Below are positions 1 through 7,858 of a stretch of 64,000 nt of DNA, in pieces. This DNA is from Candidatus Brocadia sp. (GTDB taxonomy: Bacteria; Planctomycetota; Brocadiia; Brocadiales; Brocadiaceae), in contig SOEU01000003.1 of the NCBI GenBank assembly GCA_021646415.1, forward strand, positions 124,001 to 188,000, given 5' to 3'. Position numbers and translations under genes: made by a program. Numbering within the stretch: the stretch's first letter is position 1; the number at the start of each line of letters is the position of its first letter. Under the pieces are notes generated by a model, which was given only the letters and a program-made list of their open reading frames with translations, was not told where the DNA came from and did no database searches.

Positions 1-337
1 GCCCAAGATGCACTTCCGAAGTAATTCCCGCAAACCCTTGCCCCTTCATCCCTGAGCGCATATCTCCTTGTGGACACGCACCAGGTGCTTCTCCCCCCTT
101 TCTATAATCAGGCGGAGCCACTGGCGTTGTATGGCACACAAGACAGCCTTGCTTCAAATATTCACAATTCTTATGTTCCTTTCTCAATTCCTCTGAAGTG
201 TGGCATGAAAGGCAATCGTCTTCCTTCGCACACGCTGCAAAAACAGACGAATCCACTTGTGGAAGACAAAACATCGCGAGCAATACAATAACCCCTGCCA
301 AACCATGACATATTTTAAATGTATTTGCCGCCCCCAT
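1..337 (-). CDS. Secreted multihaem c-type cytochrome (partial, runs off the left edge)
   Basis: The frame is open from the ATG at 337 to the window edge, so only the first 112 residues are visible. An AGGAGG Shine-Dalgarno lies 7 bases before the ATG, which fixes the start. Residues about 8-36 form a hydrophobic signal peptide ending near FAA, so the protein is exported and haem would be attached outside the cytoplasm. Two haem c motifs are visible, CLSCH and CLVCH, in a Cys-rich, Lys-rich stretch typical of multihaem cytochromes. The family cannot be decided because the C-terminal part is missing. It lies just downstream of the encapsulin remnant on the same strand; anammox encapsulin loci are known to carry cytochrome or HAO-type partners, but a link here is only inference. 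Confidence 0.75.
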   Translation of the reverse strand, partial: MGAANTFKICHGLAGVIVLLAMFCLPQVDSSVFAACAKEDDCLSCHTSEELRKEHKNCEYLKQGCLVCHTTPVAPPDYRKGGEAPGACPQGDMRSGMKGQGFAGITSEVHLG

Positions 338-644
338 AATCTTTCCTCCTTTTTAGAATTTTTATCCAGGATATTAGACAAGTTGTTATACTTCCAGATC
401 AGTTTTAATTTTATTAAATCGCAAACTTTATATTATTTAAGGTGTGTAACTGAATGATTTGCCACTAATTGCGACAATTTTTGATAATCAATTCATCGCT
501 TATTTGTATCCGCGTGAAGAATAACTCTTTACAAATCGCTTAAAAAGCAATAGAAATGCCAATGGATAGCACTAAAAATTAATATGAAATGAATGTCCTT
601 TGAATGAATTTAAAGTGTCAAAGTTTTTCTTAAATGAACATGAC
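338..644. other. Intergenic, AT-rich, no gene seen
   Basis: This spacer of about 300 bases separates the encapsulin fragment from the cytochrome gene. Apart from the Shine-Dalgarno of the cytochrome at 345-350 I see no convincing hairpin, promoter or short coding frame. Confidence 0.5.
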
Positions 645-1148
645 TTACTCCAGTGTGCATATAGCCTGAGGGCATTTGATCCTGAGCGCCGAGCTTCCTA
701 CCACCCTGAACCGGTGGTTCAGATCCCTGGGCCCCCAGTACTCTACCTTGAAATTAGTGTCCACTGCCAAATCCAGGTTTTGCCTGCCCATTGCTACAAT
801 AAGGGCAACATCCTTTTTGAACACAGGACTCTGGAACACGCCTCCCTTTACCAACTCTTTTACCCCGTCTATTTCTAATTTTCCTGTACGTTCATATACC
901 TTATGGAGAAGGGCATAGAATTTCGGACTTACCACCAGCGCATAAGGAGGGAAAAAACCTAAACTCCTTAATTTTTCTACGGTGACTACTACATCCTGAA
1001 AACCATTCCCTATCACCGCCCAGTCGCTGATCTTCAGGATATTCCTTCCACTAGCATTCAAAAGGCCTGACATCCCCATTTCTGACATACCATTAAAAAT
1101 AAGGTCATCCTCTCTGGCAGCGGCAGCTATTGCAGCGCTAATTACACT
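645..1148 (-). pseudogene. Encapsulin shell protein, C-terminal fragment
   Basis: The frame matches the second half of HK97-fold encapsulins (linocin M18 family). It has the segment REDDLIFNG followed by a Gly-rich GMSGLLNASG turn, then TGKLEIDGVKELVKGGVFQSP, a Leu-Asp-Leu-Ala-Val stretch, and ends with ICTLE after the final beta strands. Full encapsulins are about 265 residues; only about 165 are present, so the N-terminal arm and the first part of the P-domain are gone. The frame opens directly behind the TAG stop of the thioredoxin gene, in the same frame, with no room for the missing part. The first in-frame ATG is at 1088, inside the conserved region. Such a fragment should not form a shell. 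A gene fusion with a readthrough stop is the less likely alternative. Confidence 0.75.
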
Positions 1149-1673
1149 CTATTTTGATTTTAAAGTTGACTCTTTGAGGGGAGGCTTGGTACTTTCCAAA
1201 CAACTACGCAGATCCTCTTCGATATGCTCAGGATCGGTATAGCCTTCCTCTACATGTTCCAGTTCCCCATTTTTATAATAGTATATAATAGGGATTTTCC
1301 TGACATTGTAAACATAACTCATCTCTTCTTTATCCTTAGCCCGGAACATAGGAAAGGTAATCCCTTTTTTTTCAACAAAGTCTTTAACTTCTTTCACTTT
1401 ATCATCCAGAGATACCCCTATTATTTCTACCCCCTTCTCTTTATATTTTTCATAGAGGGTGCTGAGTTCAGGCAGATGTTCTTTACAGGCCTCGCACCAC
1501 GTTGCCCAGAATGTTACCGCTACTACCTTATCTTTTTTCGCCCGGATGATCTCCTTTAAATCTGTAGAGGTAACGTCTTTAACATCCACCGCATGAGAAG
1601 CACTGGGTAAAAACATGACTACAAACAAACCTAAAAATAGTAATACACTTCTCAAATGAAAAATGCGGGGCAT
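1149..1673 (-). CDS. TlpA/ResA-like periplasmic thioredoxin
   Basis: The 174-residue protein starts with a signal peptide or membrane anchor (LLFLGLFVVMFL) and continues as a TlpA/ResA-type thioredoxin fold. The redox site is WCEAC within FWATWCEACKEHLPEL, and the cis-proline motif is KIPIIYYY. Proteins of this family reduce disulfides outside the cytoplasm, often those of apocytochromes before haem attachment, which would suit the cytochrome-rich surroundings. The ATG at 1673 is chosen over the upstream GTG at 1694 because AAGGAGG lies 5 bases before it. The charged tail (PPLKESTLKSK) ends at a TAG that is directly followed, in frame, by the encapsulin fragment. Confidence 0.85.
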   Translation of the reverse strand: MPRIFHLRSVLLFLGLFVVMFLPSASHAVDVKDVTSTDLKEIIRAKKDKVVAVTFWATWCEACKEHLPELSTLYEKYKEKGVEIIGVSLDDKVKEVKDFVEKKGITFPMFRAKDKEEMSYVYNVRKIPIIYYYKNGELEHVEEGYTDPEHIEEDLRSCLESTKPPLKESTLKSK

Positions 1674-1721
1674 AATACCCTCCTTTCTTCTCACTGCATG
1701 AAAAAACTCAAATTTTTGTCC

Positions 1722-2605
1722 TCACGGACTAAAGGGACAACCTGAACCCTTACCATACTTAAAAATCTTTTCTTCTCCTTTTACGAATCTTTCGCCAATT
1801 CCTGAGGATACGCGAAATTCTAAAAGAAGCAGCCACCCCGAGTTTGGGAAAACCATAGAGAGTCCCTGCACACCTTCCGACCATTTAATAAACAGGACTG
1901 TTGCCAGGACCCCCGCCTCTTCTGCTGTAGCAGCAATCGCCGTAGTGGCAAGAATTTCCTTCCCGACAGGTCTTCCTTCCCCTGGATTAATCAGATGGAT
2001 ATAAGACTTATCCTGTATGGTGGGATACCTCGAATAATCAGCAACAAATGCAACCCCTTGATTAACCAGATGAAAAGAACCTATTACAGTATCTCCTTTT
2101 CCCGGGTGAGGAATGCCAACCTTCCAGGAATTTTTTTCAGAAGGAGGTTCTCGCATGCGTGTGACACTGCCATAGTTTATACAAACACTCGTTATCCCTG
2201 ATTGCTTAACAAGCTCCAGGGCCTTATCTATTGCATACCCTTTTACTACCAGCCCCAGGTCTACTTTTGTTTGTTTATGAGCAAAAGAAATTAAACTATC
2301 ATTGTCATTTATCTTTATATTTTTATAAGAGACCGCATGGAGAAGGGTCCTCAGCTTATCCTCCTTTACCTCCTTTAATTTACCCCGGTAAATTCCCCAT
2401 TGCTCTAATAACGGAGATACCGTTACGTCAAAAGCACCTCCCGTAAGTACTCCATATTGATAACATCGTTTCATTACCTCAAAATACCTCTTTGTCACAG
2501 GAAAAAACAGTTTTTCCAGCCTTCCTGTTCAACACCTGCAATTCTTTCCTGAAAAGCCTTTCAATACGCTCCATTTCATTGAACGCCTTATTTGCTATGG
2601 AAAAG
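1722..2605 (-). pseudogene. apbE: ApbE-like FAD:protein FMN transferase, broken
   Basis: ApbE enzymes attach FMN covalently to threonines of exported flavoproteins such as the Rnf and Nqr subunits. The main frame (2498-1722) has the conserved TGGAFDVTVSPLLEQWG block, VDLGLVVKGYAIDKAL and the HLINPGEGRPVG region with a following TTAIAATAEEAGVLAT stretch. The preceding part, AFNEMERIERLF...LNRKAGK, is found in another frame at about 2605-2485. The two join if one T is removed from the run at 2481-2484, so there is a one-base frameshift. The usual Ser-Thr-Tyr-Asp segment after ERLF is shortened, and the N-terminus (export signal, GTT motif) is missing because a MITE begins at 2606. NYGSVTRM replaces the usual Asn-Leu-Gly-Gly motif. 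The gene looks dead. Confidence 0.7.
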
Positions 2606-2895
2606 GTAACACTTTAGTTTTTTGAAAAACTATCAAGGCAAAGCCTTGTGCTGATTTCGCCCCGGAGGGGCAAATTGCTCATAGGCAGGCAATTTATTGC
2701 CTGTGTTAAGAGAAAGATAAAAATAAGCCCTGTAGGGGCGAATGAAGATTATGGATACGAAATCGTCTCAATCGTCCCTACGGGACTGTATTTCTATTTG
2801 ATAAAAATACAGGCAATAAATTGCCTGTCTATTGCCTCACGTCCCTATAGGGACTTAAAAAGCACAACTCATCTTTCAAAAAACTAAACTGTTTC
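2606..2895. mobile_element. MITE with IS66-type terminal inverted repeats
   Basis: The element is about 290 bases long and is bounded by 22-base inverted repeats (2606-2627 and 2874-2895) that agree at 20 of 22 positions around the core TTTAGTTTTTTGAAA. The left end agrees at 21 of 22 positions with the right end of the IS66-type element at 47599-47620, so it is probably a non-autonomous relative. The interior is made of small palindromes such as aggcaataaattgcctgt and ccctacgggac. No credible protein is encoded. It sits exactly at the broken 5' end of the apbE remnant. I could not find a clear 8-base target duplication. Confidence 0.65.
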
Positions 2896-2984
2896 AAAGA
2901 GGCATTTTTTTCTTTTAACCAGGAGGCTTATTTACCAGGCTTTTCTTAATGGTTTGCTGAGAGCAATAAGAGTTGTTTAAAACC

Positions 2985-3057
2985 TAAACGAATCCCCCCA
3001 GTCAACTTTATGAGAAGGAGTTTTGGGGGCGGTAAAGGGACCAAGGGAATTCGTTTA
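2985..3057. repeat. Short inverted repeat (TAAACGAAT arms)
   Basis: TAAACGAATCCCC at 2985-2997 is mirrored by GGGAATTCGTTTA at 3045-3057 with one mismatch, enclosing about 50 bases with a G-rich stretch. It lies between the MITE and the inositol-phosphate synthase remnant and could be a small palindromic repeat or a terminator-like structure. Confidence 0.4.
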
Positions 3058-3083
3058 TTTATTATCGTTTACTAAGACTAACT

Positions 3084-3990
3084 TCAAATCTCTAAGGCAA
3101 CGGATTTTTCCCTTAGTCGACTATTACTATGTTCCGGGATAGGCTCTTCAATGCATGCGTAATAATTTTTTAATAACATATATTGGTCAGAGAATCCCCT
3201 TGCTGATGTACCCAGCGGATGTTTGAAGTATATGGCAAGTTGTGATTGTATGCCGCATTCACCGCGTCTGAGGGCAAATTCCATTAGCCGCACCAAATCA
3301 ATAATTAAGGGGGCGGCCAGAATAGAATCCCTTCCCAGCCAGTTTATCTTTGCGCTCATGGGCATCCCCAGCCAACCCGAAAAATCTATACTTTCCCATG
3401 CCTCTTTATTGTCGCCTCTGGGAGGATAGTAATGGATATCCACGATATGGGTAAAATGGTTATAGCCCAGGACTGGCTCCAATACCCCTAATTTATCCTC
3501 CATCTTTGTTTGTCTGTGTTCCGGCATGGAAAGCACTAATCCGTCGTTGTTTCCGAGGATATTGGTGCTGTACCATCCATTGAGATTCAGGTTCCTGATC
3601 TTAAACATCTGACCCAAAACAGTCTTGATAAGGGTTTGGCCGGTATTTCCATCCCTTCCTGCTAACGGCACTTTCATTTCCTCAGCAAGTTGCAAGAGGG
3701 CAGGGACTTATTAATTCCAAATCTGAACGTAAATCTTCAATAAGCCACGGCTCTAATACCTTACTGAAACGAGCAGCCTGGTAAGCATCATGACTAGTAA
3801 CGTCCCATCCACCAAATACCAACTGGTCGAATTGCACAAGATCTAAATGTGAAAATATCCCGGTTTCGGTTAGCATACCATCACAATTGTGTATCAAGCC
3901 CTTCTTCAGGGCAAGTGACCCGGCCACCGTGGTATTGGCCGTAGCCCCATTTAATCCTACAAATAAAACACCTACTTTTCCCCTAATCAT
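3084..3990 (-). pseudogene. ino1: Myo-inositol-1-phosphate synthase, internally deleted
   Basis: Inositol-1-phosphate synthase converts glucose 6-phosphate to inositol 1-phosphate using NAD. The N-terminal part (3990-3682) has the Rossmann motif VGLNGATANT and FGGWDVTSHDAY. The C-terminal part (3701-3084) has PLAGRDGNTGQTLIKTVL, GWYSTNILGNNDG, and the NWLGRDSILAAPLIIDLVRL stretch. The two lie in different frames and meet near 3690-3700. Together they give about 306 residues, well short of the family, and the middle part with the usual ASTE and substrate-loop region is absent. The simplest reading is an internal deletion of a few hundred bases that also shifted the frame. The start at 3990 has GGAG 8 bases upstream. 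Confidence 0.8.
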
Positions 3991-4063
3991 AAAATGATCT
4001 CCTTTAAAAATGAGATACACTATTAAATTCTATTGACTGGTGCTACTATCGATCAGTTTTTCA

Positions 4064-4336
4064 TTAGCAATTTTTTACTGAGGCGATACGTTCTTCCGGC
4101 AAAACAGGGATATGCCGTAGCTGTGCTTCCTTTACTATTTGGTTGAGATACGGCAAATAATGGGCATCCTTGCCCAGTATCACAAAGTCAACAAACGGCA
4201 CAAGCGCTATTACTGATATGTCCAAATCATCGGTACTTTTTGCATAGCAGAGATGGATGTTTGTCACCCCATAAGTTTCCAGTTTTCGTGCCATACCAAT
4301 AAATCTATCAAGACTGCTGATTATCATCGCAGACAT
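4064..4336 (-). CDS. Small protein of unknown function
   Basis: The 90-residue protein is not recognised. Its start is well supported by AAAGGAG shortly before the ATG at 4336. It has no signal peptide and is not low-complexity. It contains alternating hydrophobic and charged segments (ISVIALVPFVDFVILG) that look like a small alpha/beta cytoplasmic domain, and one Cys near the C-terminus. It lies 73 bases before the inositol-phosphate synthase remnant on the same strand and may have been co-transcribed with it. It could also be the surviving part of a larger protein. Confidence 0.5.
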   Translation of the reverse strand: MSAMIISSLDRFIGMARKLETYGVTNIHLCYAKSTDDLDISVIALVPFVDFVILGKDAHYLPYLNQIVKEAQLRHIPVLPEERIASVKNC

Positions 4337-4389
4337 AGTTTGTCTCCTTTCGCCTCTTTCTCTGTGAATTTCATTACCAAATATTCCTA

Positions 4390-5367
4390 TTACTCAGCAC
4401 CACTGCCACTACCGCTGCCAGAGCCGCTTCCACTTCCACCCAGACATTCACCTGCTCCACTGATATCTGCCTCGTCGGGGTCTTCTCCATCGGGACCTTT
4501 CGCACCATTTGCTATCCACCGTTCGATCTTCTGAATCTCGTACTCCGTGAAATACGGCCCGCCAAAGGGCATGCGATGGTCGTCTTCTGGCGCTTCCCCA
4601 GTTTTCTGACCACGCAGACGTTTTAAGATCAGGCTGTTAGCAGGTGTTTCCAGATCGATAATTGCCTCGTGTATGATTCCCTCTGCACCGGAGATTATGC
4701 CTTCCCAGCTGGACAGATCAAGACATGCCTGTGATTCGGAACGCTCCCTGGAAGTCGCGCCGTTGTTATTATAGTGACAATGACTGCATGGAATGCTGCC
4801 ATTGACTGATTTTGTTAGCAAAGGGAGCACATCACGGTTAAAATCAGGAACGGGGGTATCGTCCTTTGCCCCCTCTTCAATCCACCTTCGAATGATGGCA
4901 ATTTCCTTTTTTGAAAAGAAAGGGCCTCCGTATGGCATACGGGATTCATCGCCCTCACCTTCCAGCACAATAAGGAGTTCGCTTTCATCGGGATTTTCGA
5001 TATCAACAATTTGCACCAGCCCGCCATCGGCGCCAGCCATGATGTCTCTGTACGAGCCCATGCCAAGTTGGTGCCACGCATTTTCCGGTATGCCGTCATT
5101 TTCCATAGAAAGACTTGAAAAATGACACTGGATGCAAGGAGTGGATTCCAGCTTACCCTTCTTTTTCGGCTTTACAAATAATGGTAAAACATCCTCCGTA
5201 AAACTGATGGATTTCTTCTTTTTTTGAGCTAATTTCATTTCCTCATTTTTCTCTTCCACCGTAAGCTGATTGTTTGCATTACCTGACCGGAGATGGATTG
5301 TTGTTGAAAAAAAAGATGCGATGATTCCGAGAGAGATAAGAAAATACTTCATTTTGTTTTTAGTCAT
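4390..5367 (-). CDS. Secreted dihaem planctomycete-type cytochrome with Gly-Ser tail
   Basis: The 325-residue protein has an N-terminal hydrophobic export signal (residues about 7-23). It then has two copies of a domain of about 115 residues, each starting FxxDVLPL(F/L), with a haem c motif (CIQCH at about 78, CSHCH at about 195) and ending in a block with RMP(Y/F)GGP(Y/F)F followed by EI..I.RWI..GAK. This duplicated pattern is that of planctomycete cytochrome C-like domains; the RMP segment supplies a possible Met ligand. The C-terminus is a low-complexity (GS)n run. The start at 5367 has GGGAG 5 bases upstream. The role is probably periplasmic or cell-surface electron transfer, with the tail a candidate glycosylation or anchoring segment. 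Confidence 0.8.
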   Translation of the reverse strand: MTKNKMKYFLISLGIIASFFSTTIHLRSGNANNQLTVEEKNEEMKLAQKKKKSISFTEDVLPLFVKPKKKGKLESTPCIQCHFSSLSMENDGIPENAWHQLGMGSYRDIMAGADGGLVQIVDIENPDESELLIVLEGEGDESRMPYGGPFFSKKEIAIIRRWIEEGAKDDTPVPDFNRDVLPLLTKSVNGSIPCSHCHYNNNGATSRERSESQACLDLSSWEGIISGAEGIIHEAIIDLETPANSLILKRLRGQKTGEAPEDDHRMPFGGPYFTEYEIQKIERWIANGAKGPDGEDPDEADISGAGECLGGSGSGSGSGSGSGAE

Positions 5368-5439
5368 GCTGTCTCCCTGCCTCCTTTATTTGTTTGTAAG
5401 GAACAGATTTCATAAGAATTTCCGTGGTTGTTTTGGCTT

Positions 5440-6891
5440 CTAAAGCAACGCATTTTCATAACTATCGAGACTGGTTGATATTGTTTGACTGGCGGTATCT
5501 GCATTTGCTTTATTAACCTCGTCACTGGCATCCCTCAATTCATGCAAGGCATCTTCTATCTCCCCGCTGTCATCGATACCAAGGAGCAACTCCAAATCCT
5601 CCAAAAATACCTCTGTATAGAGGAGCGCCTCTTCGGCAGTTATCATGGCATCACCGCGATTATTTGCATTGAGGGCAGAGGCGTTAGACTCTAATTCTCC
5701 CCTGACACGACCAATAAAGCCTTTACTCAGTTCGCTTACCATAGTATCGGCATTCACATCAGCTAAATCACCGGCAAGCTGGGATTTTATAATTTCGTTA
5801 CCTTCGGGGTTATCACGTGAGACAAATTCCTCAATGATCCTGTAATAAACCTCCCCCTCTTTTTGGTTCACAAGGGCTTTTTCCGGGTTGCTGTCCCTGT
5901 TGTTGAGAACACCTTCGACTTCCCTGAGGACTGCTATATAGAATGCCCTGATGAGGGAGAGTCTGATGACCTGACGCTGTATACCAAGAGTAATTTCGTC
6001 TTCGTCATGGTCTTTCCTGTCCAGCGCCTTCTGTCCACGGATAAAGGCAACCAATATCTGGTCTTCCAGATTGGGATTACTTCCCGTTTCGATAGATGTA
6101 CGGTCCTCGGTAAGCACCTTATTTTCCCTGTCGGCCGTACCTGTAATAGGCTGGTAAGCTGAGTATGCCTCATCCCATAAGAATTTAAGATCCGACTTTT
6201 TTGCATCATGAAAATTATCACGGGCAGCGGTAATACGCTCAAGAATCGCTAAGTAAAACACCCGTTGCAGTGTCTTATCAATAACCTGTGCGGCCAAATC
6301 GGGCTCATTATTGTTTTTGATGTCTTCAATGGCGGCTAAAATATCACTATCCAGGGTTAACGTATTTTCTGTATCCACCTCTTTTGTCAAATCCTGCAAT
6401 TCCCCCTCATAAGCAGACGCAATGGCATCTCCATCAACTGGAACCTGTCTTCTCAGCACACCAATTTCGTTGTAGGAAGCAACCGCGGCATCCATTGTCT
6501 TGGTGTCGGTGGTCTTTGTGTAGTTTGCAAATTTTAAGGTAACATCCCTTTCTGCCTCTTCACTGTTTTCGCTTATCTTCAAAATTTCAGTTCCTGTTTC
6601 ATAACCACCGGATTTAACGGTGAGTTTGTGTTTCCCTTTTTTTACATTATCGATTTCATAGCTACCTTCAGAATCTGTTAAAACTATTTTTTTCGATCTC
6701 TTTCCATTGGTATTCTTTTTTGATTTGATCGTAATAAGTGCGTCTTCTATGGGATCGCCATTTTCATCTGAAACGATGCCGATGATTGACGCCGCATGAA
6801 GAGCAGGTATATTCATATCCGGCAAATAGGTACCACTGAAAAAACCAACAATAATCCCTAATGGCATAAACAACTTGTTTAACGAAAACAT
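5440..6891 (-). CDS. Secreted protein: carboxypeptidase-regulatory-like domain plus duplicated helical domain
   Basis: The 483-residue protein begins with a signal peptide. Residues about 35-115 form a CarboxypepD-regulatory-like beta sandwich, with IIGIVSDENGDPIEDALI and YEIDNVKKGKHKLTV. The rest is Ala/Glu/Asp-rich and helical and contains two related halves, seen in the paired segments RVFYLAILERITAARDN and LIRAFYIAVLREVEGVL. That arrangement recalls FEA1-like iron-assimilation proteins, but I hold this only as a weak possibility. The ATG at 6891 is preferred to the upstream TTG at 6915 because AGAGG precedes it. A 13-base palindrome lies just upstream. The neighbours are a Gly-Ser-tailed cytochrome and a Gly-Ser-tailed protein with the same N-terminal domain type. 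Confidence 0.65.
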   Translation of the reverse strand: MFSLNKLFMPLGIIVGFFSGTYLPDMNIPALHAASIIGIVSDENGDPIEDALITIKSKKNTNGKRSKKIVLTDSEGSYEIDNVKKGKHKLTVKSGGYETGTEILKISENSEEAERDVTLKFANYTKTTDTKTMDAAVASYNEIGVLRRQVPVDGDAIASAYEGELQDLTKEVDTENTLTLDSDILAAIEDIKNNNEPDLAAQVIDKTLQRVFYLAILERITAARDNFHDAKKSDLKFLWDEAYSAYQPITGTADRENKVLTEDRTSIETGSNPNLEDQILVAFIRGQKALDRKDHDEDEITLGIQRQVIRLSLIRAFYIAVLREVEGVLNNRDSNPEKALVNQKEGEVYYRIIEEFVSRDNPEGNEIIKSQLAGDLADVNADTMVSELSKGFIGRVRGELESNASALNANNRGDAMITAEEALLYTEVFLEDLELLLGIDDSGEIEDALHELRDASDEVNKANADTASQTISTSLDSYENALL

Positions 6892-6917
6892 TGATTTCAA
6901 ACCTCTTTCTTTCAACA

Positions 6918-6930
6918 GAGACTCAGTCTC
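6918..6930. promoter_or_regulatory. Palindromic operator candidate (GAGACTCAGTCTC)
   Basis: A perfect 13-base palindrome, GAGACTCAGTCTC, lies 27-39 bases before the ATG at 6891. It resembles the TGAGACTCATTCTCA box placed at about the same distance upstream of the porin gene. A Fur-like regulator is possible; the match to a Fur box is incomplete. Confidence 0.35.
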
Positions 6931-7050
6931 GTCTATTAAAATAAAAAAAATGCAATAATCGTCAAAGGTTTTATATTTTCACAAATTAGACATCCGGCAA
7001 TATTTTTGTTCATAATCATAATGCTTTCTCTTTTCCTGGCAAAAATGGAC

Positions 7051-7088
7051 ATCATGCAGTGACAAGGCATGCCTTGTCACTGCATGAT
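7051..7088. terminator. 38-base perfect palindrome, likely terminator
   Basis: Positions 7051-7088 form a perfect palindrome without spacer; the left half is ATCATGCAGTGACAAGGCA. On the minus strand it is followed by GTCCATTTTTG, so it could end transcription from the gene at 7648-7187. A role as a bidirectional terminator or protein-binding site is equally possible. Confidence 0.5.
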
Positions 7089-7186
7089 TGATCTAAAATT
7101 TCAGAGAGTAAAAAAAGAAAACCGTGTACCAACAACTGTCACCACATTACGTACATATATCTGTTTGCGGGTTATCTTTTCCCCGT

Positions 7187-7648
7187 TTATGCACCACTAC
7201 CGCTTCCAGAACCACTCCCACTTCCAGAGCCGCCTCCACTACCACTTCCTGAGCCACTGCCACTTCCAGAACCACTGCCACTACCCGAGCCACTTCCACT
7301 GCCACCACCCGAACCTTGCGTTTTTAATTTTATATCAACAACCTTATTTTGCCCCTCTTTGAGTCTAACCTGCTTCTTCTTTTTTTTATAGCCAGACTTT
7401 TTTACTTTCAAAACATATCTACCGGCATTTAAATCAGAAAATTCATATTCACCACCGGCTCCCGTTATCCCGCTATCTTTAAATTTCTTCCTTTTCAATG
7501 TTACTTCGGCACCGCTCACCGGCACACCATCTTCATCGGTTACCGTACCGGATATATTTCCTGTAGTTTGTGCATTTGCACATGTATACAAAGATAAAGA
7601 ACCAATGGTCACTATAATACATAACGACAAAAATATATTTTTTAACAT
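7187..7648 (-). CDS. Secreted carboxypeptidase-regulatory-like domain protein with long Gly-Ser tail
   Basis: The 153-residue protein has a signal peptide ending near CANA, one CarboxypepD-regulatory-like beta sandwich (GNISGTVTDEDGVPVSGAEV to KVVDIKLK), and then a tail of about 43 residues made almost only of Gly and Ser. The ATG at 7648 is used because GGAGG lies 5 bases upstream; an in-frame ATG four codons earlier overlaps that ribosome site. The domain is shared with the gene at 5440-6891, and the tail with the dihaem cytochrome at 4390-5367. Ser-Gly runs can be O-glycosylated, so a cell-surface or matrix protein is likely, but no catalytic function is apparent. Confidence 0.7.
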   Translation of the reverse strand: MLKNIFLSLCIIVTIGSLSLYTCANAQTTGNISGTVTDEDGVPVSGAEVTLKRKKFKDSGITGAGGEYEFSDLNAGRYVLKVKKSGYKKKKKQVRLKEGQNKVVDIKLKTQGSGGGSGSGSGSGSGSGSGSGSGSGSGGGSGSGSGSGSGSGA

Positions 7649-7725
7649 CTTGGCCTCCATAAAAAATCTTTCCGTAATAATTTACAGACGTTTAGTAACT
7701 ATTTTCTGGCTCGTTTCAATCGACA

Positions 7726-7838
7726 AGTAAGCAGTTGACAGTAGGTAGTACACCAGTAAGCAGAAAGTGATAAATTTCATCGCCAACTGCCTGCCGCCTA
7801 CTGCTTACTCTTTCCTGTGTCTTCTTACTGGTAACTGC
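7726..7838. repeat. Imperfect inverted and direct repeats (AGTAAGCAG family)
   Basis: AGTAAGCAGTTGACAGTAGG (7726-7745) and CCAGTAAGCAG (7753-7763) are mirrored by CTGCCGCCTACTGCTTACT (7791-7809) and CTTACTGGTAACTGCC (7823-7838). The set folds into a long imperfect hairpin and belongs to the small intergenic repeats seen throughout this window. Confidence 0.55.
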
Positions 7839-7858
7839 CCCACTTTGGTAGTTTAAAA

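Noticed and set aside
2648-2887. 79-codon frame inside the MITE
   Set aside because: It is formed by the palindromes of the element, has no ribosome site and no protein-like pattern.
2600-2900. 8-base target duplication around the MITE
   Set aside because: GGAAAAG on the left and AAAGAGGC on the right do not match well enough to claim a duplication.
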